The notes below the pieces were generated by a model, which was given only the letters and a program-made list of their open reading frames with translations, was not told the origin of the DNA and did no database searches. DNA of 64,000 nucleotides. Source: an uncultured Stenotrophomonas sp. (GTDB taxonomy: Bacteria; Pseudomonadota; Gammaproteobacteria; Xanthomonadales; Xanthomonadaceae). Position numbers and translations under genes: made by a program. The stretch lies in NCBI RefSeq assembly GCF_913778665.1, contig NZ_CAJYVQ010000002.1:558001-622000 (forward strand), read 5' to 3'. This document shows, one piece after another, positions 38,428-45,921 of the stretch; positions within the stretch are counted from its first letter, which is position 1; each line of letters starts with the position of its first letter.

Positions 38428-38453
38428 GAAGGCACGGCCGGGGCCGTGCCTTC
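38428..38453 (-). terminator. Terminator-like hairpin after oprP
   Basis: Ten-base arms GAAGGCACGG (38428-38437) and CCGTGCCTTC (38444-38453), loop of six, 24 bases past the porin stop. There is no strong T-run. Confidence 0.65.
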
Positions 38454-38477
38454 GCGGGTCAACGCAGGGGGCTGGAC

Positions 38478-39689
38478 TTACCAGAAGAACTGCGCGCGGG
38501 CTTCCAGGATGTTGGGATCGTCGTTGACGAAACCGCGCGCCGTGGAGCTGTACTTCTTGCTGTCGACCATCACGTAGTTGAGCATCAGCTTGAAGTTGGA
38601 ACGCAGGTACCAGTTGGCGCCCACGGTCCAGATGTCCATCTTGCCACCCAGCACGCCATCGACGATCGGCGGGCGACCGGCAACCGGGTTGGCGGCGAGG
38701 TTGCCGTCATTGAGGTCCATGTGGTCGTAGCGCACGCCCAGCTGCCACTGGCCGCCGGCCGGGTTGTTCGGCAGGCCGGTGCCCGGGGTGCCGCCCTTGT
38801 AGCTCCAAGTCTCGCCGGTGACGTTCCACACGCCGCTGATGTAATAGCCGTCGCTGGTGTAGTTGTCGTGGTCGTAGCGCTTGGCCTTGCTGGTGTAGTA
38901 CTCGGCCTGGGCCTTGAACGGGCCCTGGAAGTACATCGCTTCGGCACCGATGGTGCTGACGCGGTCGGTGTCGGTCAGGTTGCCACTGTCGACCAGGCGG
39001 GCCGTGGCGAGGTCGGCATTCGGACGTGCACGCACGCGCAGGGTGTCGGCGTCGGTGTCGTAGTTGACGTAGCTCAGGCCGAAGTGCAGGACCTGGCCCT
39101 TTTCATTGATCGGGGCCCAGGTGCCACGCGCGCCGTAGCCGCTGCCGTGGGCCAGGTTGCGGGTCAGCTCGCGGCCGAAGGCGCTGGCAGTCACCGACCA
39201 ATTGTCCTGGCCGTAGCTGTACGCGCCGCCCAGGCGGCGGGCGATGGCATAGGTGTTGGTGACCGCTGCCTTGGAAATGAAATCGTTGTTCTTGGTGCTG
39301 GACAGTTCTTCCAGGCTGTTGGGCTGCTTGAACTGGCCCAGCTGCAGGAAGTGGTTGGCGTTGCCCAGCAGCTTGTACTTCACGTTGGTGTCGAGGAACT
39401 TGTCGGCCTTGGCGTCATAGCCGACCACCCACTCCACGTTGCCCGGGCCCTTGCCCTTCAGCACCAGCTCGGCGCGACGCAGTTCGAATTCGCTGTTCTT
39501 GCCGTTGCCGGCGTCGCCACCGTTGAGGTCGACCACATCGTTGTGGAACCAGTTGCCATCGGCCTGGACCAGGCCTTCGAAGGTGATTTCCGAACCGCCG
39601 ATCACGTCGATGGCGACTTCGGCGTGTGCAGCCGGCACATACAGCGCAGCAGCCATGGCCACCGTCAGGAGTTGGTGATGCAGTTTCAT
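38478..39689 (-). CDS. oprP: Phosphate-selective porin, OprP/OprO family
   Basis: A 403-residue outer-membrane porin. A signal peptide ends at AHA-EVAIDV (about residue 23). The remainder is beta-strand rich and ends in phenylalanine-tryptophan (EARAQFFW), the usual aromatic C-terminus of Gram-negative porins. It matches the porin O/P family. It sits directly upstream of pstS2 on the same strand, so phosphate uptake across both membranes is encoded together. Phosphate versus polyphosphate preference (OprP versus OprO) cannot be settled from sequence. Confidence 0.88.
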   Translation of the reverse strand: MKLHHQLLTVAMAAALYVPAAHAEVAIDVIGGSEITFEGLVQADGNWFHNDVVDLNGGDAGNGKNSEFELRRAELVLKGKGPGNVEWVVGYDAKADKFLDTNVKYKLLGNANHFLQLGQFKQPNSLEELSSTKNNDFISKAAVTNTYAIARRLGGAYSYGQDNWSVTASAFGRELTRNLAHGSGYGARGTWAPINEKGQVLHFGLSYVNYDTDADTLRVRARPNADLATARLVDSGNLTDTDRVSTIGAEAMYFQGPFKAQAEYYTSKAKRYDHDNYTSDGYYISGVWNVTGETWSYKGGTPGTGLPNNPAGGQWQLGVRYDHMDLNDGNLAANPVAGRPPIVDGVLGGKMDIWTVGANWYLRSNFKLMLNYVMVDSKKYSSTARGFVNDDPNILEARAQFFW

Positions 39690-39731
39690 GGAGAGGAGCC
39701 TTGCAGGCAGGTGGGAAGATGCGCGCAGGCT

Positions 39732-39760
39732 AGAAGGTAAAGATTGCGTAAATGTGACAG
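39732..39760 (-). promoter_or_regulatory. Possible Pho box upstream of oprP
   Basis: CTGTCAC (39754-39760, minus strand) is a good half-site 65 bases before the start, but the units 11 and 22 bp downstream (ACGCAAT, ACCTTCT) are poor. Confidence 0.35.
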
Positions 39761-39885
39761 TTCACGCGCGGCAGACATCCACCGCAGGCCCCGTCACGGC
39801 AGGGCCTGACATTGAACCTGCTTGCGTATGACGCCCGGATTGCGCCTTGGTTGCAGTCGATCCACGCCCTGCATGGATGCGGCCG

Positions 39886-40575
39886 TCACTCGGCCGGGGT
39901 CTTGTCCTTGAACCGGCACAGATCGGCGATCACGCAGCCCGGGCAATCCGGCTTGCGCGCCTTGCACACATAACGTCCGTGCAGGATCAGCCAATGATGC
40001 GCGTCGAGCAGGAACTCGGCGGGGATCACCTTCACCAGCGTGTCTTCCACTTCGCGCACATTCTTTCCCGGGGCCAGTCCGGTCCGGTTGGAGACGCGGA
40101 AGATATGCGTGTCCACCGCCATCACCGGCTCGCCGAACGCGGTGTTGAGCACCACGTTGGCGGTCTTGCGGCCCACGCCCGGCAGCGCTTCCAGTGCAAC
40201 GCGATCGCGCGGCACTTCACCGCCATACTTTTCCAGCAGGATCGCGCAGGTGGCGATCACGTTCTTCGCTTTGGCATTGAACAGGCCGATGGTGGCGATG
40301 TACTGCTTCAGTCCATCTTCGCCAAGCGCGAGGATCTTCGCCGGCGTATTGGCCACCGGGAACAGGCGACGCGTGGCCTTGTTGACGCCGACGTCGGTGG
40401 CCTGCGCCGACAACGCCACCGCCACCAGCAGCTCGAACGGCGAGCTGTATTCCAGTTCGGTCTTCGGGTGCGGGTTGAGTTCGCGCAGGCGGGTGAACAT
40501 CTCCACCACGTCGGCGCGCGGCATCGCGCCTGCACGCCGCGTCGCAGCGCGCGGGGTCTTCTTCGCGGTGGCCAT
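39886..40575 (-). CDS. nth: Endonuclease III
   Basis: A 229-residue DNA glycosylase/AP lyase that removes oxidised pyrimidines. The helix-hairpin-helix LPGVGRKTANV carries catalytic Lys137, and Asp155 lies in AVDTHIFR. The iron-sulfur cluster ligands Cys204, Cys211, Cys214 and Cys220 have the canonical 6-2-5 spacing. The N-terminus has about 20 extra basic residues; an ATG at 40524 would give the usual length. It overlaps the upstream gene's stop by one base (TAATG). Confidence 0.96.
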   Translation of the reverse strand: MATAKKTPRAATRRAGAMPRADVVEMFTRLRELNPHPKTELEYSSPFELLVAVALSAQATDVGVNKATRRLFPVANTPAKILALGEDGLKQYIATIGLFNAKAKNVIATCAILLEKYGGEVPRDRVALEALPGVGRKTANVVLNTAFGEPVMAVDTHIFRVSNRTGLAPGKNVREVEDTLVKVIPAEFLLDAHHWLILHGRYVCKARKPDCPGCVIADLCRFKDKTPAE

Positions 40576-40928
40576 TACTGCTCCTTGCCGCTGGCGCGGG
40601 CCTTGGCCCGGGCGAGGATGGCGGCTGCCGCAGCGGGCAGGGCGGGCTTCACGTCCGGCGCCGGCGCCGGCGTGCGGCGAGCGTCGCGCTCGGCCTCGCG
40701 TCGCGCCAGGCGCACCGCGCGGGCGCGGTAGCGTTCGCGCGCCGCCCAGGCCGTGTGCAGCTGCTGCTGGGCCTGCTGCAGGCGCTGCGGAAGCTCGGGA
40801 TGGCCGGGCAGCAACTGTTCGTCGCCGGCGCGGGCCACGTAGTCCATCAGCCCGGCCTGGAGGGCGCCATCGAGATCGTCTGCCTGGACCCGGGCAAACA
40901 GCTGCGCGGGGTTGGGTCGGAAAGCCAT
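40575..40928 (-). CDS. Hypothetical protein between crotonase and nth
   Basis: A 117-residue protein I do not recognise. It is helical and charged: an N-terminal half with LFARVQADDLDGALQAGLMDYV and a C-terminal half rich in Arg and Ala (RARAVRLARREAERDARR), ending in an Ala-rich tail. There is no signal peptide or membrane helix. It starts 4 bases after the crotonase stop and ends in a TAATG overlap with nth, so it is in an operon with both. The overlap supports it being a real gene. Confidence 0.75.
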   Translation of the reverse strand: MAFRPNPAQLFARVQADDLDGALQAGLMDYVARAGDEQLLPGHPELPQRLQQAQQQLHTAWAARERYRARAVRLARREAERDARRTPAPAPDVKPALPAAAAAILARAKARASGKEQ

Positions 40929-40932
40929 GGCG

Positions 40933-41715
40933 TCAGCGGTTGTGGAAGGCCGGCGGACGGCGCTGCAGGAAGGCGCTGGTGCCCTCGCGCATGTCCTCGG
41001 TGGCGAACAGCAGGCCGAACTGCGCGCTTTCGTATTCCAGCCCGGCTTCCAGGCTGCATTCGCCGCCCACGTGCACCGCATCGAGCAGGCCGCGCAGGGC
41101 CAGCGGTGCCGAGCGCGCCAGCTGGCGGGCAACGTCATTCACGCGGTTGTCCAGTGCGTCGGCCGGCACCACCTCGTTGACGATGCCCAGTTCCAGCGCA
41201 CGCGCGGCGGTGATCGGCGCGCCCAGCAGGCAGAGCTCCAGAGTCGCGGCGCGGCCGCACAGGCGCAGCAGGCGCTGGCTGCCGCCGAAGCCGGGAATCA
41301 GGCCGAGATTGATTTCCGGTTGGCCGACTTTGGCGGTATCGGCGGCGATGCGCAGGTGGCAGGCCATGGCCAGTTCCAGGCCGCCGCCCAGCGCGAAACC
41401 GTTCACGCGGGCGATGACCGGCTTGGGCATGCGCTCGATCTGGCGCATCAGGGCCTGGCCCAGCAGCGAGAAATCACGTCCCTGAACCGCGCTGAGTGTG
41501 TTCATCTCGGCAATGTCGGCGCCGGCCACGAACGCCTTCGGGCCAGCACCGGTCAGCACCACCACGCGCACCTCCGGGTCTGCGGCCGCAGCACTGAAAG
41601 CCTCGGCCAGCGCCTGCAGGGTCGCGGCATTGAGGGCGTTGAGCTTGTCCGGGCGCTGGACGGTCACGGTGCGGATGGCGCCGTCGTCGGCGACATCGAT
41701 CAGGGCATCGGCCAC
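40933..41715 (-). CDS. Enoyl-CoA hydratase/isomerase family protein
   Basis: A 260-residue crotonase-fold enzyme acting on acyl-CoA. The oxyanion-hole segment is AFVAGADIAEMN, and the catalytic pair Glu114 (GGGLELAMAC) and Glu134 (GQPEINLGLIPGFGG) is spaced as in true enoyl-CoA hydratases, so hydration of 2-enoyl-CoA is the likely reaction. It is monodomain, without the dehydrogenase half of FadB. It is the first gene of a tight three-gene run with the hypothetical and nth. Confidence 0.88.
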   Translation of the reverse strand: MADALIDVADDGAIRTVTVQRPDKLNALNAATLQALAEAFSAAAADPEVRVVVLTGAGPKAFVAGADIAEMNTLSAVQGRDFSLLGQALMRQIERMPKPVIARVNGFALGGGLELAMACHLRIAADTAKVGQPEINLGLIPGFGGSQRLLRLCGRAATLELCLLGAPITAARALELGIVNEVVPADALDNRVNDVARQLARSAPLALRGLLDAVHVGGECSLEAGLEYESAQFGLLFATEDMREGTSAFLQRRPPAFHNR

Positions 41716-41831
41716 GGGGAAACTCCTGGAACGTTAAAAAAAAGTGATATTGAACTCTGCAAACGCAGACGGGTCATAGCCTGCATCGTGAGTAGCGGTT
41801 ACACGTTGCGCCCGTTATCCTAACCCGTCGC

Positions 41832-41858
41832 CTCAGGGCGGCGCAGAACGTCCCTGAG
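41832..41858 (+). promoter_or_regulatory. Leader hairpin upstream of the FKBP-type gene
   Basis: CTCAGGG (41832-41838) and CCCTGAG (41852-41858) pair across a 13-base loop, 25 bases before the start codon. No T-run follows. Confidence 0.35.
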
Positions 41859-41882
41859 TTACCACCCCTGGAGAACTGTTTG

Positions 41883-42584
41883 ATGAAGTTGCGTTCTATC
41901 GCGGTCGCCGTCGCGGCCCTGGCCCTGACGGGCAATGCCTTCGCCCAGGACGTTTCGTCCGAAAAGGGCAAGCTGAGCTACTACTTCGGTTACGACTACG
42001 GCAACAACCTGGCGGAGCTGACCGGTCGTGGTGAGCAGCTGGACATCAACTCGGTGGTGAAGGGTCTGCAGGACGCCTACGCCAAGAAGCAGCCGGCGAT
42101 CACCGCCGAGCAGCTGAAGCCGGCCGTTGAAGCGTTCCAGAAGCGCGAGCAGGGCCGTGCCCAGGCTGCCAAGGCCGAGTACGAAAAGGCCGCTGCCGAA
42201 AACAAGACCAAGAGCGATCAGTTCATCGCGGCGAACAAGGCCAAGGCCGGCGTGCAGTCGCTGCCGAGCGGCGTCCAGTACCGCGTGATCGAAGCCGGCA
42301 AGGGTGCCAAGCCGACCCAGGCCAGCACCGTGCAGCTGGAAGTGGCCGGTCCGTTCCCGTACGGCCAGCGCCCGACCGAAGCCCGCCCGGCCCAGCAGAT
42401 CCCGTCGATCAAGGTCAGCGAAGTCGAAATGAAGGCCATGCGCGAGACCCTGCTGCAGATGCCGGCAGGCTCGAAGTGGGAAGTCACCCTGCCGCCGGAC
42501 CAGGCCTACGGTGCCGACCCGCGCACCCCGTTCCCGCCGAACGTGGCTGTGCAGTTCGAGATCAAGCTGGTCAGCGTCAAGTAA
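41883..42584 (+). CDS. FkpA/Mip-like periplasmic protein with degenerate FKBP domain
   Basis: A 233-residue secreted protein: signal peptide (cleavage NAFA-QDV, residue 21), FKBP-type N-terminal dimerisation domain (about 30-115, starting SYYFGYDYGNNL), a long helix and a C-terminal FKBP-like domain. The C-terminal domain keeps the end of the fold (WEVTLPPDQAYGADPRTPFPPN and FEIKL) but lacks the Y-x-G-x-L-x-DG-x-x-FDSS stretch and the VIPGW motif that make the prolyl-isomerase active site. Chaperone activity without isomerase activity is the likely state. GGAG precedes the ATG. Confidence 0.85.
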   Translation: MKLRSIAVAVAALALTGNAFAQDVSSEKGKLSYYFGYDYGNNLAELTGRGEQLDINSVVKGLQDAYAKKQPAITAEQLKPAVEAFQKREQGRAQAAKAEYEKAAAENKTKSDQFIAANKAKAGVQSLPSGVQYRVIEAGKGAKPTQASTVQLEVAGPFPYGQRPTEARPAQQIPSIKVSEVEMKAMRETLLQMPAGSKWEVTLPPDQAYGADPRTPFPPNVAVQFEIKLVSVK

Positions 42585-42603
42585 ATCGAAGCAGCAGACA
42601 TCA

Positions 42604-42633
42604 ACGCGCCGGTGATCCCACCGGCGCGTTTTT
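42604..42633 (+). terminator. Terminator after the FKBP-type gene
   Basis: Arms ACGCGCCGGT (42604-42613) / ACCGGCGCGT (42620-42629), loop of six, then TTTTT. Confidence 0.9.
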
Positions 42634-42655
42634 GTTTGCGCGGTTCCTGACGATG

Positions 42656-42679
42656 GAGTCGACTGTGAGTCGACTCTAC
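42656..42679. repeat. SMAG-type palindrome
   Basis: GAGTCGAC-TGTGA-GTCGACTC followed by TAC: an inverse GTAGAGTCGAC element. Confidence 0.65.
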
Positions 42680-42741
42680 CGCCCGTCTCGGCCACCCGCG
42701 CAAATCCAGCCCATTCGCGCTACTGTTGGCGGGTGCAAACA

Positions 42742-43545
42742 ATGGAAGAAACGGCGCGTGTTGTCGCAAGTCCCTGCATCGGAGTGTGCACGCTGGATCC
42801 GCACCGGCAGTGCACCGGCTGCGGGCGGCATATCGGTGAGATCGCACGGTGGTCGTCGATGAGCAACGACGAACGCAGCGGCATCCTGCATCGCGTGCAA
42901 CCGTTGCGCCGACAGCTGCAGCAGTCACTGCGCGGCTCGCTGGCCGACCACGATCGGCTGGTGCGCGCGCTGCACCCGCTGGCCAAGCCGCCGGCCGGTG
43001 ATGGCTGGAACCGCAGCGAACTGATCGATCTGCTGCCGCCGGGTCCACCGGTGGAAGCGGCAGTGCTGGCTGGCATCGTGCCACGTGCGAATGGCGCGCA
43101 GGTGATCCTCACCCGTCGCACCGAAACGCTGCGCACGCACGGTGGCCAGGTCGGATTCCCCGGCGGCCGCACCGAGCCGGACGACCGCGACGCGCTGGCG
43201 GCTGCCCTGCGCGAGAGTCAGGAAGAAATCGCACTGGCGCCCGGGCAGGTGCAGGCGCTGGGGTATCTCGATCCCTTCGTGACGATCACCGGCTATCGGG
43301 TCACCCCGGTGGTGGCGGTGGTCGATCCGGACTTCGTGCCGGTACCGCAGCCCAGCGAAGTGGCCGAGGTGTTCGAGGTGCCGCTGGACTACCTGATGGC
43401 GGCGGACAACCTGCGCCAGGTCGAAATCAACCATCGCGGCCGCATCCGCCACGTCCTCGAATACGGCTGGCCGGGCCAGCGCATCTGGGGAGCAACCGCG
43501 GCCATTCTCTACAACCTGCGTCGCCGCCTGGAGCAAGTGCAATGA
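42742..43545 (+). CDS. DUF1289-Nudix fusion, CoA pyrophosphatase type
   Basis: A 267-residue protein in two parts. Residues 9-50 form a DUF1289 zinc-ribbon-like domain with SPCIGVCTLDPHRQCTGCGRH (Cys12, 16, 24 and 27). Residues about 95-260 form a Nudix hydrolase of the NudL/YeaB coenzyme-A pyrophosphatase family, with the box GGRTEPDDRDALAAALRESQEEI at about 141-163 preceded by the family's GGQVGFPGG. A GTG at 42733 is an alternative start. A start at ATG 42859 would give Nudix alone but has no ribosome-binding site. The stop overlaps the next start (ATGA). Confidence 0.82.
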   Translation: MEETARVVASPCIGVCTLDPHRQCTGCGRHIGEIARWSSMSNDERSGILHRVQPLRRQLQQSLRGSLADHDRLVRALHPLAKPPAGDGWNRSELIDLLPPGPPVEAAVLAGIVPRANGAQVILTRRTETLRTHGGQVGFPGGRTEPDDRDALAAALRESQEEIALAPGQVQALGYLDPFVTITGYRVTPVVAVVDPDFVPVPQPSEVAEVFEVPLDYLMAADNLRQVEINHRGRIRHVLEYGWPGQRIWGATAAILYNLRRRLEQVQ

Positions 43546-44444
43546 ACCCGATCGATCCGCCGTGGACCACCCTGGTCGATGTCGCCACCCTGGCTGCTGC
43601 GTTGGGCGGAGGCGTGCGCGTGGTCGATGCACGCGCTACCGCCAGCACCGCCGTGCGCGTGGTGGATGCGCGGGCCTCGCTGGCCGATCCGCAGGCGGGA
43701 AGCAGCCAGTATCTGGCCGGCCATATCCCGGGTGCGGTGCATGCTGATCTCAATCGTGATTTGTCCGACCTGTCGCGCGTCGGTCACGGTCGCCATCCGC
43801 TGCCGGACAGCGATGCCTTTGCCGCAACACTGGGGCAGTGGGGCATCGGCCCCGACACCCAGGTGGTGGTCTACGACGGCAGCGACGGCAGCATGGCCGC
43901 CTCGCGGCTGTGGTGGCTGTTGCGCCTGATCGGGCATAGCAAGGCCGCTGTGCTCGACGGCGGCATCGCCGCCTGGCAGGCGACCGGCCATCCGCTGGCG
44001 ACCGGCCAAGAATCGATGCCAGCGCTGCCGGCGTATCCGGGCCGTTTCGACACCACCCAGATTGCCAACGCCGATGAGATCACCGCGCGCCTGAAACACG
44101 CGCCGGGCTGGCTGGTCGACGCACGCGCGGGCGAGCGTTTCCGCGGTGAAGTGGAGCCCCTGGACCCGGTGGCCGGCCACGTACCGGGCGCGGTCAACCG
44201 ACCGTTCGCCTTGAATGTGCTCGATGGCCGCCTGCGCGACGCACAGGAACTGCGCGCCGAACTGCAGGGCGTGATCGGCAACCGCGATCCAGAGCAGGTG
44301 GTGCTGATGTGCGGCTCTGGCGTCACCGCCTGCCATCTGCTGCTGGCGATGGAAGCGGCGGGGCTGAGCGGCGCGCGCATCTATGCCGACTCCTGGAGCG
44401 GATGGGTGAGCGACAGCAGCCACCCGGTGGCGACCGGCGCCTGA
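43542..44444 (+). CDS. Two-domain sulfurtransferase (3-mercaptopyruvate type)
   Basis: A 300-residue tandem rhodanese. The C-terminal active-site loop is CGSGVTAC with Cys257; CG[S/P]GVTA is the signature of 3-mercaptopyruvate sulfurtransferase, as opposed to CRKGVTA of thiosulfate sulfurtransferase. The inactive N-terminal domain contains a small internal duplication: VRVVDARA occurs at residues 25-32 and 38-45. The gene is coupled to the Nudix gene by an ATGA overlap. Confidence 0.9.
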   Translation: MNPIDPPWTTLVDVATLAAALGGGVRVVDARATASTAVRVVDARASLADPQAGSSQYLAGHIPGAVHADLNRDLSDLSRVGHGRHPLPDSDAFAATLGQWGIGPDTQVVVYDGSDGSMAASRLWWLLRLIGHSKAAVLDGGIAAWQATGHPLATGQESMPALPAYPGRFDTTQIANADEITARLKHAPGWLVDARAGERFRGEVEPLDPVAGHVPGAVNRPFALNVLDGRLRDAQELRAELQGVIGNRDPEQVVLMCGSGVTACHLLLAMEAAGLSGARIYADSWSGWVSDSSHPVATGA

Positions 44445-44463
44445 GCGATCCGGGCAGAAAGCC

Positions 44464-44537
44464 GTCGAGCATGGCTCGACGCTACAGAAGACCGTTCCCA
44501 ACGGTTCGACGTTCATCCACGCATGCCGTGGATCCAC
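44464..44537. repeat. Two SMAG-type palindromes
   Basis: GTCGAGC-ATG-GCTCGAC then GCTAC (44464-44485), and an ATCCACG-CATG-CCGTGGAT element (44516-44534), between convergent sulfurtransferase and amidase genes. Confidence 0.65.
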
Positions 44538-44609
44538 TCCGCCATCCCTCGGAATACCAGCTCTTGACGTTGACGTTGCCTCTGCGGGTGCAGGGCGCAG
44601 CCCTGCCGC

Positions 44610-45176
44610 TTACCCAAACGGCTGCAGTGGCACCTTCGCCAGTACCCGCGCCCACGGGAACAGCGGCCCCGGATCGCGCTTGCGCGCCACCGTCAGTGCC
44701 GGATCGTCACTGGCAGGCATCTGCTCCAGGTCCAGCTGGTCGTGCCCGGCAATCCGCTGCAACGACGGATAGCGGGCCACCAGCGCCAGCAGCAGCCGCT
44801 CCAGCGCTTCCAGCTGCGCCTCGGTGTAGGCCTCGTCCATCGCCTGGTGACGGCTGTCGAACCACGCCGGGTAGCGCCCGGTATTGACCAGTTCGATCCC
44901 CAGCGTATGCGCGTTCATGCCGCGCACGTGATGCGCAACGCGCTCGGGCGCCACGTACTGCACCACACGGCCATCGCGGTCGATGTAGAAATGCCCGCTG
45001 TTGCCAGCGCCACTGTCGTACAGCACGCGCTCGCCGTACTCGCGGGCCATCGCCAGATCGGGCAGCTCGGTGCAGTGGATCACCACCATCTCCAGCGTGG
45101 CCGGGTCGCGCAATGGCAGACGATCTTCGTAGGGCAGGGGCTGCAGCTGCAGGCCGGGCAGGAGCGGGTTGGGCAT
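44610..45176 (-). CDS. AmpD-like N-acetylmuramoyl-L-alanine amidase
   Basis: A 188-residue amidase_2 domain zinc enzyme. The ligands His34 (VVIHCTE), His145 (IAGHDQLD) and Asp168 (KRDPGPLFPW) with Lys166 are in place. There is no signal peptide, so it should act in the cytoplasm on anhydro-muropeptides like AmpD, a step that sets beta-lactamase induction in this genus. It differs from E. coli AmpD in the central loop, so equivalence to S. maltophilia AmpDI is only a possibility. Confidence 0.85.
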   Translation of the reverse strand: MPNPLLPGLQLQPLPYEDRLPLRDPATLEMVVIHCTELPDLAMAREYGERVLYDSGAGNSGHFYIDRDGRVVQYVAPERVAHHVRGMNAHTLGIELVNTGRYPAWFDSRHQAMDEAYTEAQLEALERLLLALVARYPSLQRIAGHDQLDLEQMPASDDPALTVARKRDPGPLFPWARVLAKVPLQPFG

Positions 45177-45198
45177 CCGGCGATGCTAGCATTGCGGC

Positions 45199-45252
45199 AT
45201 GAACCTGCCTTCCCTTTCCTCGTCGGCCCGTTCGTGCGGAGCGCACGCATGA
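45199..45252 (+). CDS. Possible 17-residue leader peptide
   Basis: ATG at 45199 opens [17 protein letters not shown] and its TGA overlaps the ATG of the downstream hydrolase (ATGA). It starts only 22 bases from the divergent amidase start. It could be a translation-coupling leader or chance. Confidence 0.25.
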   Translation: MNLPSLSSSARSCGAHA

Positions 45253-45776
45253 GCCGCGGCCACTGCATCCTGTCCCACGGCTTCGAGAGCGGCCCGGAAG
45301 CGACCAAGGTCACCGCGCTGGCCGAGGTGGCACAGCGCCTGGGCTGGACCCACGAGCGCCCCGACTACACCGACCTGGACGCCATGAGCGAGGTCAGCCG
45401 GGTAGGCGACGTGCCGACCCGCCTGCGCCGCTTGGTCGAACGCGCCGCCATCGCTGCCCAGCAGGGCCCGGTGGTGCTGGCCGGGTCGAGCCTGGGCGCC
45501 TACATCTCCGCCATCGCCTCGCTGCAGGTGCCGGTGGCCGGCCTGTTCCTGATGGTGCCACCGACCACCATGGGCCCGATGCCGGCGCTGGATGCCGCTT
45601 CGGTGCCGACCACGGTGGTGCAGGCGTGGCATGACGACGTGGTCCCGGCCGCCGGGGTGATCGCTTGGGCGCAGGCGCGTTCGGCGCAGCTGCTGCTGGT
45701 CGACGACGGCCACCGCCTGGAACACCACGTGGAGGCTTCCGCCCAGGCCTTCGAGCGCCTGTTGCGGCAACTGTGA
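45249..45776 (+). CDS. Small YqiA/alpha-beta hydrolase
   Basis: A 175-residue compact alpha/beta-fold hydrolase. It begins [19 protein letters not shown], the nucleophile elbow is GSSLGAY (Ser81), and Asp129 or 130 (AWHDDVVP) and His155 (DDGHRL) complete the triad. There is no signal peptide. It belongs to the YqiA-like esterase group; the natural substrate is unknown. The start at 45249 is the first residue matching the family N-terminus. Confidence 0.8.
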   Translation: MSRGHCILSHGFESGPEATKVTALAEVAQRLGWTHERPDYTDLDAMSEVSRVGDVPTRLRRLVERAAIAAQQGPVVLAGSSLGAYISAIASLQVPVAGLFLMVPPTTMGPMPALDAASVPTTVVQAWHDDVVPAAGVIAWAQARSAQLLLVDDGHRLEHHVEASAQAFERLLRQL

Positions 45777-45921
45777 AGCCCGGGCGCACGGCGCGCCCCC
45801 CCGCTTTGACTACAATGGCAGCCCCGCCGCCCCCGGCGCGGGCCTGCCGGCCGTGCTTGCGGCCCTCCTTTCCGACCGGCCCGGCCCCTGTGCCGCGCCC
45901 GACCACCTGCGAACCGATCCT

